Shown piece after piece: positions 10,727-21,646 of a stretch of 64,000 nucleotides of DNA (position 1 is the first letter of the stretch; each line of letters starts with the position of its first letter). Position numbers and translations under genes: made by a program. Under the pieces are notes generated by a model. The model had not been told where the DNA came from. It made no database searches and worked only from the letters and a program-made list of their open reading frames with translations. The DNA comes from Fragum whitleyi (lineage: Eukaryota; Mollusca; Bivalvia; Cardiida; Cardiidae), in contig OX411556.1 in the NCBI GenBank assembly GCA_948146395.1, forward strand, positions 33,633,056 to 33,697,055. Reading direction: 5' to 3'.

Positions 10727-11120
10727 TTATATATATTAAAAAAGAAGAGAAAAAATATCATTTGCATTCGGATATATTCCCCTAACAGGATTGCCTTCGT
10801 TAATGTTTTTCGGTGGTTTATCGAGAAACAACAGTAGATTATCAATTGATAAGCTCACCCCTCAACCAGTGAAATAAACGAATAAATTGACTCTGCTTTC
10901 GTTCGTTTCACCCTATTCAATGTTATCTAAGCCAGTTATTGAGACAATTAACAAAAAAAAAAACATGCCTTTGCATAGCAACCGCATGCAAAATGACGCG
11001 ATTTGAAAAAAAAATGTTCTAAAATTTTCAGATCTTGTCTTAATTTTGCAGTAAAGAAATAGAATAATAGTTTGTTTTCCAGTATGATCTATTAATATTT
11101 CATTTTGTTTACACAAAAAA

Positions 11121-11338
11121 AACTTTATTTCACTCGTTACTCCGCTCGTGAAAATATAGCCTTTGTTGTTCACTCAATAAATTATGAATTGACTTTACTC
11201 TGAAACAAGCGTCATTCCTCTATTAGATTGTTAGCGACAACCCTAAAATGAGACATAATGAAAGATGCAGAAGCTTATCATATTTGGTTTGAACTTTGTG
11301 ACTTCAAGATGTACGATAACAGGCAATTCTTTAGTATG
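11121..11338 (+). promoter_or_regulatory. Shared upstream/5'UTR block, peptide gene copy 2
   Basis: Counterpart of 1321-1513. Retains 'ttcactcaataaa', 'ctctgaaacaa', 'tatcatatttgg', 'cttcaagatgtacgat' and the ATG|GTAAGTC junction at 11336-11341. Several earlier ATGs occur in the presumed leader (for example in 'aatgagacataatgaaagatg'), so upstream reading frames may affect translation if the leader includes them. Confidence 0.5.
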
Positions 11339-11708
11339 GTAAGTCTTTGCTTTAGTATTTACTAACCTTTTTTTTACGAACTATTAATGTTAAGCACAAT
11401 GACAACTTCTCATTATTATTATTATCTTATAACTAAACAAATATCTGTGCGATAACATCCCATATGATATTTCTTATGATATCACATGGATATATTTAGA
11501 ACAATGACATAAGGCGGGTATTCTAAACTTAGAAGCTCGCAATTCTGTTCGAAACATCGACGAAAACAAGGCAAGTAGAGCTAATAAGATAAGTATAATG
11601 TGTACTTAGTGTATTGAATGGAAAAATATCTTGTGGAACAGAGCTTCGACAATTATCAATTCCCAAAACCTCATTAGATATTTTCTTCATACAAAACGCT
11701 AAGTACGC

Positions 11709-11759
<51 letters not shown>

Positions 11760-14700
11760 CAAATTACGATTATCATGAAATTCGACTTCATCGTGTAATG
11801 AAGCCTGATTGAACTGATACCACCTGCCTGATAATTCATATTGATATAAGATGGTTTATTTTTAGAAACGATTTGCATATTCATTATTATAACCAGGACG
11901 GTTTTTGCCTTTATTTCTTTGGTGATAAAGATTTTATAAAAATCATAGAACTGAAAATGAGCGCTTAAGAACTTTTCACTACTTTTCAGAATGCAATTTA
12001 ACCATTAGACATTGTTATCATTTCTAGTGATGAACATTCCAATGTGTTTTGCTATTTAAGTGTTTTTCACACATATATTTTTGAATATATATCTTATTTC
12101 ATTTTATGAAAAAAAATCTTGACACCAGGAATCATTGTCTAAATTGTCAAAAGAGTTAAAATACAAAATGCCTTGCATGTTTCACAAATACATGTTGCTT
12201 ATTAGCTGTGGGAAACTAATCATTTTCAAATTTCCTCATCAAAAGACGGAGATGCATTTGTCTGTATATTCAAATCTCAAACTATATATGAAGCAATTGC
12301 CAATGCTTATATTTCGTCATTAGACATTGAATAAGTTTTGTCGACATCCTTGACAAAATTTTTAAGGCATATTTAAATGTGGCATGTATGGTTTCTCTAT
12401 ATCCGTAACAATGACTTAAGTTTTGATGTTTCTTTTTTCAAAATTAGAAATATTTAAACTCCTGGATCAACAATAACCGGTTCAGTCATTCGGTACCACG
12501 CAATTACAGTGCCTACAGTACTTTGATTTTCCCTAGTAGGCTTATTTTCTGTTGACAATTATTACACATCGCTGGATCTGCAAACATAAAGGCAGTTACA
12601 ACTTCTTCGCGCTGAGCTCTTATTTTGTAGGACCCCCTTCATAACGCAGTTGATAGCGCGTCGGACTGTCAATCAAGAGGTCCCTGGTTTGATCCCCGAC
12701 GGCGGCACTCATTCTTTCTGACTGTTTGTCTCTCACCAATGGATTGATAATCGTAGACCTATGTGAGAAAGCAGCTGGAGGCTAGGAAAGGATGTGGTGG
12801 TTGTACTAATGAGAGAAAAAACAGGAAACCATTATTAGGTGCTCCAATCGCGATATAACTGAAAAAATGTTGAAAACGGCGTTAAACTCCATTCAATCAA
12901 TCGATCAATCTTATTTTGTAGGTTGACAAGACTACTGTCGCGTTTACTCTTTTAGTTATCCTTTTCCTAGTGTTGGTCCTTGATGCTGCCTATATTGATC
13001 CGTATAGAAGAGAGCCAAATGCAGACTGTGAAGGAAGGCCCTTCAATATGTGCAATAATGAATATTGTAGGATCGGACAGTATGATGGTGTGTGTATTGT
13101 AGCGACCTCGATGAGATGGTGCAGGTATAACCCTTTGCTGTTTAATCCCTGCTTCTTACGTGCCTGTGATTTTATGATTGAGAAAACATTGTGAAAAAAA
13201 AAAAGAAATTGCTCCTGACAAGCAATTTCTTCTTTTTCCACACTATCTTCTACTCTACTGAATGGTTATTTTTCAAATTAAATCAACTTAAAATTTTCGT
13301 CTGCAAAACCTTTGAATTTGGACAGGTCCAAAATGTTGTAAAACAGGAAAGTAATAATATAGTGCCGTCACTTTTGTTCATACTGACGTCGATTTGTGTA
13401 TTTATGACATCACGTCTTTAGTTATTATTGTCTTTAGTTGTGCTCTATATTAATGTTTTAGCCTTTACAGTATTTTCAAAAATGATGCATTTACATATAC
13501 ATGTACATGTATATCGGACAATTAAATACCGACGAAAAAGATCAGTGTAATAGAAATTGATAAAAGTGTAGATCGAGGATGTTAAAGTGAAAATAGCCAG
13601 GCGATATCCGAACGTTGATTTACTGATTAATCCGCGGGTTCTCCCGTTAAAGCCCGGTTTTAGTCCGCTATCGAATTATCAAAAATAATATTTACAATAC
13701 TATCGAATATGTGGAGGATATTGAATTAGTGGTCATGGAATACAGAATTTATTAAATGAGTAATATATAAACAGATAAAAACGAGGCTGCGCCGAGTTTT
13801 TATCTGTTTTAGATGACGAGTTTAATGAATTCTGTATTTGATGAGCATACATATTATATTCTATTTGTAATATGACTCGAATATTTGCGAAAAATAATCA
13901 AAATTCTTGAAATTTAACAGTTCAATTTATCTGGTTTCGGTTACGAGAAATTATCATGACTAGGCAAAGCCTCGTAATGATGAATTCTCCCAACCTCGCC
14001 CAGATAACATTGATTTTTTGATACACGGTCATGTTATTCTCTATACATATTGATTCATTTTTTGCCAATGGTATTGATCCTGTATATGGGTCAATATTTT
14101 AGATTGGATAAAATTTAAAAAAAAAAAAAAAACTCGTGCTGTAAACACCGCTAATGACGATAGGCTAATCAAGAAATCATACAAAGTACAAAAATCAAAG
14201 TACTGATAGAACTGAGGGCCAGGAAAGTTTTGTAAGATGAGAATTTGGAGAAATAGCCAATTTAAGCCTGTGGAAAGATAATTGACTTACGTTAAAATCC
14301 ATCTGATTACTTCGTTGTTTCTGCGATTAACATACTAGAATGAAGGAATAGTTTATCAAGCGATGTCTTTTTCCTCATACAACATAAAGCTAGCCCCGCA
14401 TTCATTAATTCATGCATTTGGACATCACTCGGCCATTTCCGTAAACTACAACATACCTCGGATGTATGTAAGGCGGATGGGTATGGAACGAAATCGTGCA
14501 TTTTGTGAGCCGGAAACAGTGTAAGAAAACTAGCACTGTAGATTTATATCTTTTACAGTAAATAACGGCCGAAAAATCTTAATTTTTGAGAATGACGTAT
14601 CATTCTCAAAAATTAAGATTTTTTCAGCCGTTATTTAAGAATCTAAATATATTTATATTAGGATTAGATGGTTTCACGTCAGCGACTTAAACGAGTAGTG

Positions 14701-16682
14701 TTGGCGACGTCGAATGTTTTCACTCACAGTTTCGAGGGCTGTTTTCCAATGGTTTTTTCGTACTTTTTAAAAATAGTCCGTCTATGTACATCCGAGGTTG
14801 ATCGTGAGATTGGCCGAGTGGTGTTCCGAATGTAATTCATGATGAAATGCGCGGTTTAACAATTTCTCCCTAAATGGTTAAACAGGGTACAGTTATCAGC
14901 ATAGTGATATTAACAAGGTGAAATATGTCGAAAATAAATTGAATGAGTAGATTGGCGGACTTTGAATGAAATTAAAGGGAGGTAATAGAAAATCCATTTT
15001 TCCGTCCAAATGACCGATCTAAATTATCTCATTTTTATAAAAAAGCACATAAATAAAAAATAAATAAGTAAAATATAGACAAGAGGCCCAAGATAGTCTG
15101 TATCGCCCCACTGGCTTTAACATCTCCATCCTTTTATAGGCCTACTCTTACTGACATCACTTTGAACTCATCTTAAAACTATTTTGTGAGTCTGGCCCAC
15201 ATTGTATTCTAAACACGTTTTCGGAAACAATTTAAGTAAAGGGTCACCAATGGAACATCCATGTCAAGACTCAATTAAATAAGTCCAATCGATTGGAGAA
15301 AAAGCTTTTTTTAGATTTGAAAGTGAAAACGGCCTCGCCCTGCAACACCCACATTTATGAGTCCATCAAAAAATGGCATCAATTAAAGTGAAGGAGCACT
15401 TAAGGAATATTCATGTCAAGTTTCATTGAATCTGAGAGTGAAATAAAGCTCCGCACAGCGACACACATGTTTGTGGGTCAATCAAAATTCGTTTTTACAA
15501 TTTAAGTATACAAGGGTCATCCAGGGAACATCAATACCAAGTTTCTTTAAAACGGGCCAAATGGTTTGGAAGGAGAAGATTTCTTTTAAATGAAAATAAA
15601 GTCTGCCACGCCCATATCTGGGGAACAATCAAAATTTCTTTGACTATTTTGGAAAAAGGGTTCTCAAGGAATACCCATGCTAGGGTTTCGTGGTTTGGGA
15701 GGTGAAGATTTTTAAAGTGAAAATTTAGTGAAAATATGAACCGCCATGCCACGCTCACATTTTAGGGTCAATCGAAATTTCTTTATCAATTAAATTAAGA
15801 AATATCCATGCCAAATTTCATTGGAATCGGCCCAATGGTTTGAGAGGAGAAGATTCTTAAATATTTGAAGTGAAAATGTTGTGAAAATATGCCACGCTCA
15901 CATTTTGTGATAAATTAAAATTTCTTTATCATTTTAAGAAGAGGGTCTGCCAAGGAACATCCATGCGAAGTTTAACTAAATTTGGCCCAATGGTTTTGGA
16001 GAAAGATATTTTAAGATTTTTAAAGTGAAAATAAGCCCCGCCCTGCCACGCCCTCAATGAGGTGTGTGTGTGGAGGGGGTCACTCAAATTGTCTTTATCA
16101 ATTCAAATTAAAGGTCACCATAGGAACATCCATGCCAAGTTTCATTGGAATCGAGCCAATGGTCTGGGAGGAGAGGATTTTCAAAGATTCTAAATAGATA
16201 ATTAGGTGAAAATAAGCTTTGGTTTGAGAGGAGAAGATTCTTAAATATTTTGAAGTGTAAATATGTCCGCCCTGACACGCCCAATTTTTGGGTCAATCTA
16301 AACAAATGGTTTTGGATGAGCAGATTTTTAAATATTTTCAAGTGCAAATAAGCCCCGCCCTGCCACGCCAATATTAAAGGGGGTGTCAATCAAAATTTCT
16401 TAGAAGTGGTTCACCTAAGGAACATCCAAGTTTCGTTAAAACCCGCCTATTGGTTTCGTAGGAAAATATGTTTAAAGAAAAAGATACAGGCGGACGGACA
16501 CACCGCCATGACAATAGCTCACTGGCCTTCTGCCAGTGGAGCTAAAACAAACTTTTTCCCCGTAGCCTATTCATTAAAAGAATGAAGCACAATGTCTGGT
16601 CGATAATAACTAGACCTAAATTAAGTTGTCTGTTTATTGTAGGTGTTACCTGTTAAGGGAAATTACTGAACCAGAATACTGA
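11336..16682 (+). CDS. Secreted six-cysteine peptide, tandem copy 2 (three exons)
   Basis: Coding exons: 11336-11338 (ATG, donor GTAAGT), 12922-13124 (acceptor TTATTTTGTAG, donor GTATAA), 16643-16682 (acceptor TTTATTGTAG, stop TGA). The product is again 81 residues with cysteines at 37, 45, 50, 59, 68 and 70. The signal peptide (VDKTTVAFTLLVILFLVLVLDAA in two parts: VDKTTVAFTLL, VILFLVLVLDAA) and YIDPYRREPNADC are nearly identical to copy 1; the C59-C68 loop (IVATSMRW) and tail (YLLREITEPEY) differ. Introns are shorter than in copy 1 (1583 and 3518 nt). A SINE sits immediately upstream of exon 2 and its target duplication includes the splice acceptor. Reading frame and all cysteines are intact, so the copy is probably functional if splicing tolerates the insertion. 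Family unknown. Confidence 0.8.
11710..11752. repeat. (TA)n microsatellite
   Basis: About 21 TA units in intron 1 of peptide copy 2. Confidence 0.95.
12631..12909 (+). mobile_element. tRNA-derived SINE with 12-bp target duplication
   Basis: Full-length plus-orientation copy: tRNA-like head ('gcgcgtcggactgtcaatc', 'ggtttgatccccgacggcgg'), body, and (ATCA)n-like tail. It is flanked by CTTATTTTGTAG at 12619-12630 and 12910-12921. The right duplication is the acceptor of peptide exon 2. Confidence 0.9.
12922..13124 (+). CDS. Exon 2 of six-cysteine peptide copy 2
   Basis: 203 nt, the same length and phase as 4252-4454. Ends TGC AG|GTATAA, a good donor. The 12 bases upstream are a SINE target duplication, so the branch point must now lie in SINE sequence. 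Confidence 0.85.
13713..13915 (+). mobile_element. Repeat A element, partial
   Basis: Contains 'gaggatattgaattagtgg', palindromic arms 'acagataaaaacgagg' and 'cgagtttttatctgt' and 'tttgtaatatgactcga', matching the first half of the element at 4456-4905. Confidence 0.55.
13926..14006. mobile_element. Short palindromic MITE (GTTATCTGGT family)
   Basis: Ends TTTATCTGGT / CCCAGATAAC, inner arms 'tcggttacgagaaattatca' and 'gaattctcccaacctcg', same order as 9616-9687. In intron 2 of peptide copy 2. Confidence 0.6.
14559..14637. repeat. Near-perfect 79-bp hairpin
   Basis: TAAATAACGGC at the left pairs with GCCGTTATTTA at the right, and the intervening arms (gaaaaatcttaatttttga / tcaaaaattaagatttttt) pair almost perfectly around ATTCTC/GAGAAT and a CGTA loop. 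Stem about 37 bp. In intron 2 of peptide copy 2; could be a small foldback element. Confidence 0.7.
15079..16545 (+). mobile_element. HINE-like (Helitron-related) non-autonomous element
   Basis: 5' end ACAAGAGGCCCAAGATAGTC followed by CGCCCCACTGGC; 3' end has GGCGGACGGACAC, then the hairpin CACTGGCCTTCTGCCAGTG and CTAA. Subterminal CCACTGGC is shared inversely between the ends. The interior is a diverged tandem array with repeated 'ggaacatccatgccaagttt' and 'caatggtttgagaggagaag'. No Rep/helicase coding. Assignment to Helentron-associated elements (HINEs) is by architecture. Confidence 0.6.
16643..16682 (+). CDS. Exon 3 of six-cysteine peptide copy 2
   Basis: Acceptor TTTATTGTAG, then completion of Arg69, Cys70, YLLREITEPEY and TGA at 16680-16682. 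Closely matches 8516-8555. Confidence 0.85.
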
Positions 16683-16743
16683 TGGAAAAGATCCGGACCG
16701 GAGATCTTTCAGTAATTTGAGGATTTTCTCAACTTAAGTATTG

Positions 16744-16749
16744 AATAAA
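16744..16749 (+). promoter_or_regulatory. Polyadenylation signal candidate, peptide copy 2
   Basis: AATAAA 62 nt after the stop of peptide copy 2, followed by AT-rich sequence. The equivalent site is not obvious in copy 1. Confidence 0.5.
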
Positions 16750-16762
16750 TATATGAACATTC

Positions 16763-17520
16763 AAGATAATTTAATGTTTATTTTTTTTGTAAAACTTCGT
16801 TCGTGAGAGTGATAGGAAAATTCTCGCCTAATAAGATTTTTAAGACGTGATAATGAACGATTTTCGACAAGTTGAGTGGAAACATCCGACTTCGTCCAGA
16901 CTTCTCGTTTTAGCAAATACTTAGCAAGCTTAGTTACATCATTTAGATTTTTTTAAGATTCTTATTTGGCGCTTAAAATTCTGGCTCTAATGCAAGCTAA
17001 AGTTTCTTTATTAAAGTTTTTTAGCACTACAAAACTGCCGCCACTAAATGACTGGACTGACCGCTGCATTTCAAACAATCAAAATTTGGCTTAAAGAACT
17101 ATTCAAAAGCTTTCTTTTTTCAAAGGACCATTCAGACAATTAGATCAAATTACCACTGCGTATTTGGGTGGTCACTTTTTGCCAATCAACTAACTTTATC
17201 AATGGAATTCCAATTGTGTTGTTAGCATCACGAATAAACAATGTGGAAAATATTTCAATTTAAATGTTGGATACAAAGTCTATTGTGAAGCATCATCATT
17301 GAAAATAAACTGTATTTTTGCAAGTGAAAATGTACTGACAGTTTATTGTTCTTTATGTCCGCCATCTTGCTTGTTTCTACACTTGACACTTTTTCACTAC
17401 ACTGTACCAGGCTGTGCGATATTGATATTTACAAAGGAATGATTTTCCCCAAATATTATCTGATAACAGTTCGTCTATTTTTTTCCTAACAAAAATGTGT
17501 GAAAGAAAATGTGTTGTAAG
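16763..17520. other. No recognisable feature
   Basis: AT-rich sequence downstream of the peptide genes. No third copy of the peptide exons was found here. Confidence 0.5.
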
Positions 17521-17527
17521 AAATAAA

Positions 17528-17893
17528 TAACTATTTTATCTCAAAGATAAGCTTGAATTTGTCATACCAATATTCAGTAATGCAAACGATTATGACGCGA
17601 TAATCTAAATATAGGCCAAACTTGATGAATAAAAATGATTCGCAACATTTAGGACTCAAATTTGAATACCGCTCATATACTGCTTTTGCTCGTGGGCGTA
17701 TTTCAAGTGACCAAAATCTCATTTACATATTTTACTTATACTGCAGATCATGCAGTTCACGAAAAAAGCCGCCGTTTTCGATTGATTTGTATTTCTATGT
17801 AACTCATCTTTCATAAGACTAAATCAAGAAAAAATATTCAATATTCACGAAAGAACAATTTCTTTTACTCTAAACGCAGACTGTGGCTTTAAG
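17528..17893 (-). mobile_element. Inverted copy of the TTTAAAGCCCC-type element
   Basis: Aligns in reverse with 5924-6290: 'tttgagtcctaaatgttgcg', 'tataggcc', 'gccgccgttt', 'agactaaatcaagaaaa', 'aacgcagactgtggcttta'. Only one terminus is present. Confidence 0.5.
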
Positions 17894-17962
17894 AATGTTT
17901 GTCCTAAAATTCTCACATTTTGTCTCATTATTGCATAAAATAAATAGACTTATCGCTAGTTT

Positions 17963-18974
17963 TTAGCTCCACTGGCTGAAAGCCTCTGGGGCTATTGTCA
18001 TAGCGTTGTGTACGTCGTGCGTCCGTCCGTGCGTCCGGTCGTAAACTTTTTCTTTAAAAATCTTCTCCTCAGAAACTACTAACTTCACAGGGATGATCCT
18101 TGGGTGACCCTCTTTTAAAGTTGTTCAAGAAATTTTGATCCAAGGAAAAGCATGGATTAATTGGGTGTGGCTAATTTCCAAATATGGTAAAAAGTGAGTT
18201 TTCTCAGATTCTGATTGATGGATTACAATCAAATTTTACATGGATGAGCCTCGGGTGATTTCTTATCAGTCTACAAAAAATTATTGTGGTTGGATGGAAA
18301 ATATTCATTTTATGGGCAGAGGTCATTTCTCTATATGTTATATAGTGAAAATTTTAAAAATCATTTTCTAAGAATGTAATTGTTGGATATCAACCAAATT
18401 TCACTGGAATTATCCGTTCATAGACCCTTAATCATTCTACCAAAAAATGTTGTGACCGGAATAAAAAATATGTATTTTATTGGCGGATGTCATTTCTCAA
18501 TATGTCATATAGTGGAAACTTTGAAAATCATTTTCTCAGAATGGAATTGATAGATATCAATCAATTTTTTACTGGAATGATCCTCGAGTGACCCTTTATC
18601 AGTGTACCAAAAACTTTTGTGATCGGACAAAAATATGTATATTTGTGGCGGAGGTCACTTCTCAATATGTTATATAGTGGATACTTCGAAAATCATTTTC
18701 TCAGAATGTTAGTGATGGATATTATTCAAACATTTTTGGTATGATTTTGGGTGACCCATTTTCATTCAGCCAAAAATTATCTTGATTGGATGAAAAATAT
18801 GTCTTTTATGGGCGAGGGTCATTTCTCTATATTTTAATATAGTTGAAACTTTGGAAACCATTTTCAACACCAGTAGAACCCAAAATATCCAAAAATTTAG
18901 TCTAAACTTTTTTTTTTGCTTTTACAAGAATTTCAAGCCTGTGGAGCGATTCAAGCCATTCGTGGCTTTCTAGT
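17963..18974 (-). mobile_element. HINE-like element, minus orientation
   Basis: 3' end at left: TTAGCTCCACTGGCTGAAAG followed by a GTCCGTCCGTGCGTCC tract. 5' end at right reads, inverted, ACTAGAAAGCCACGAATGGC and GCTCCACAGGC. The interior has about five ~130-bp diverged repeats ('gatccttgggtgacc', 'ttttctcagaatg'). The same family occurs at 40983-42482 and 62280-62628. Confidence 0.55.
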
Positions 18975-19109
18975 TTGTAAGATAGATTGTTATTTCATTT
19001 CGTTAACAAAAAAGGTATATTTTCACTCGTTCTTACACTAAAATAAGCGATAATCATCTATGTCTTTTTTATCTTTGTAAACTCTCTTCATTCAAATGCT
19101 ATACATATT

Positions 19110-19298
19110 AATGACCCGCCACGCGAAAAAGTACCATCTGGGTAGTGCGAAAAGTCTCGACCCTCGTCTTACTGATTAGGGTCGAAACTTTTAGCTTTTT
19201 TGCTGATTATCTCAATCTAGAATATTCAATCTACCTTTCTGAGCAAGATTTGTTTTTAAATGAGACATCTGGTTGGCTTGTACTTGAACCAATCAATT
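19110..19298 (+). mobile_element. MITE, TGTGACCC family, 3'-truncated
   Basis: 'atgacccgccacgcgaaaa', 'accatctgggtagtgcg' and 'gggtcgaaacttttagc' match 10465-10726. The right end is lost. Confidence 0.5.
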
Positions 19299-19769
19299 TT
19301 TCATTATATTCACTATCTCTGTCACCTTACTATGTGAACAGGTACGTTCACCATAAGCACTTTCAGTGCTTTGATTTTAACTAACACAAGGACCAAACAA
19401 ACTAATATTTCACTAATTTTAAACTCCTTTTGAGAAAATGCTAAAAATCATCAGTCACTTTTGTGCATATGTTCGTTTCATGAATTTGATTTATATGTAA
19501 GCTGCAAGAAGATATATCATGCTGAATACAATGTTATGTTATTATTCAGAAACGTTTTGCTATGCCCCAACACGCGTTAGAGACGATTGTTAAACAAGAA
19601 CACCAAAGTGGTCCTATATCGTTCATCTGAGTATATGAGATCTACGTTTGAAAGACATTCTTCAACAAGACGACAAGATAGGGTTTTAACTTCCAAACAT
19701 CCAATGCGAAAAATTACCATACATTTTGAAAATTGTGCTTCTGATCTTTGTCTTCATAATATCATTTTT

Positions 19770-19922
19770 ATAGAGATGAAGAGAATATTTGTTGATTTCG
19801 TGGAGGTATTAAACTAAACACCTTATCACACTTATGTATTAATCCGCTTCGTGAATTCATAGTGTGATTAGGTTTTTAGTTTTATACCTCACGAAATCAA
19901 CAAATTATCTCTGAATCTCTTT
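19770..19922. mobile_element. Foldback element with ~60-bp inverted arms
   Basis: Left arm contains GTTGATTTCGTGGAGGTATT and 'accttatcacact'; right arm contains the inverse 'agtgtgattagg' and 'atacctcacgaaatcaac'. Outer parts (agagatgaagagaa / ctctgaatctcttt) also pair. No coding. Confidence 0.65.
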
Positions 19923-19923
19923 A

Positions 19924-20100
19924 ATAATAATAATAATAATAACTTTATTTATAGAAGGTAGCATGTTAAGATACATATACAATCTTTAATGTTGTTTTTC
20001 AGTCGCTCAACTTGTTGCCTATTCATTCTATCTATTTAGTTACTGAATACGTCGATGCATTGCCCTTTACATTCGTTGTGATCTTTTGACTCATGTTATA
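19924..20100. other. (AAT)n tract and unassigned sequence
   Basis: A short (AAT)6-type run at 19924-19942, then no recognisable feature up to the TA-flanked element. Confidence 0.5.
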
Positions 20101-20102
20101 TA

Positions 20103-20912
20103 CATAGTCAAAAAAGTTTTGCAACACTTTTCATAGTTATGTAAAATAGTCTGTGTCCATATAAAGTTAATTAGTTTATGCTAGAGCGATGAGCTTATCG
20201 ATGGCCTATTCAAATCAACAATGTTTACCTAGAAGATCCTCATTAAAGAGGTAACGTACGGTTTTTCTGCGTATGACGTCGAATATTCTCATTTACAACT
20301 TCAAGTCTATCAGATCTTTCCGCTTTTCATCGCTTTTGTCTAGCACTTTAACAATTTTAGGATATCCGCTCAAAGCAGTAATAAGAGCGATGAGGGAGAC
20401 GTAAATGGACAAAGATCACGTAGCGGCATTTCTGGATTGTCGCTTTTCTATGGCCACGAAGATGTAGCAAACTCCTAAATGTGCTCATGAGTCTTACCAA
20501 GGTCATTGAAGATTGATCTGATCATTTGAAATGCGCCAGAGCAGCGATAATTTCAGAAATTGGGGGACGTTAAACACGCAACGTCAACATAATGATAACG
20601 TGGAAAAGATTCGTGTTTGCATGAATGTAAGCCCATTAGCTAAGGTTACATTTGCTTTGGTGTTTGTAACCCCAGACTTCGTGATATTGGAGAGAAATTC
20701 GAAAATTTGGACAAAAAATGTCAAAAAAAACGACCCCTCCAACCGATACGGGTATGTTTGGTGGTTGCAGAGTCAACCCGTGGAAGAAACATTAGCATAG
20801 AGCTATTGATTATAGGTAAGACTCAATGCATATGTTCGTTTACCTTCCATATTTCTGATACAGTAAATAATCACCCAGAAATGTCAAGTGTTGCTATCCT
20901 TTTTTGACTAAG
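20103..20912. mobile_element. 810-bp TA-flanked TIR element, Tc1/mariner-like
   Basis: Ends CATAGTCAAAAAAG and, inverted, CTTAGTCAAAAAAG, both continuing to GCAACACTT. Flanked by TA at 20101-20102 and 20913-20914. Interior frames (20531-20800 and nearby) show no recognisable DDE motif, so it is decayed or non-autonomous. Confidence 0.55.
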
Positions 20913-21380
20913 TATATTTTTTAATGTGAAAACGTAGGAACTATACGAAGTCAATTCAAACAATACATTAAACTGTATTTTTGTATTAACATCAATAACT
21001 TTATATAACTTGAGTATATTTGAATATTCATCTAATTTATTAGATGATAATGCTAGCTTATTTTGGGATTTATCTTGACAAAAATCTTATGTGTAACAGG
21101 AAAACCTATCATTACCTCACTTCGCTTTGAAAATGTATGGTGGTCATTGTGTAAAGAACACGATAAGTTTCATCCATCTTTCCCTTTCGAAAACAGACAC
21201 GTTTATTTCAGGTGCGCTATCTAATCTATTCTACCATACAGGCTTACTACACTTGATTAGCATGACAGCATTACCAGGTTGATGAAATGGAGTGTTAGGC
21301 TAAAAATAAGCTTAGATCCTTGTGATGGTCCAATCATTCTGACAGAGTTTGAAGACAATCTAATTAAAAATATGGATAAA

Positions 21381-21396
21381 GGGGGGGGGGGGGGGG
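21381..21396 (+). repeat. G16 homopolymer
   Basis: Sixteen consecutive G within two diverged copies of a unit containing 'gatggtccaat.attct' and 'gtttgaagacaatc' (21311-21370 and 21468-21520). Could form a G-quadruplex; length may be an assembly artefact. Confidence 0.6.
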
Positions 21397-21646
21397 TAAT
21401 CGAGGATTGTCTATTTGATTTTTCATTTAAAGTAGCACTCTGCAGATCAGATCAATTTTCGAAATGAACGATCCTTGAGATGGTCCAATAATTCTAAACA
21501 AGTTTGAAGACAATCAGGTGAAAACTAAAATTTCGAGTGTTATTGCGATTTTTTTTTTCATTTATAATGTCCAATTTCCCGTGACACGGGTGTTAGCTTC
21601 TTAGAATTTTACAAGTTTTCTTCAGGGTTATTAAACTGTCGAATGT

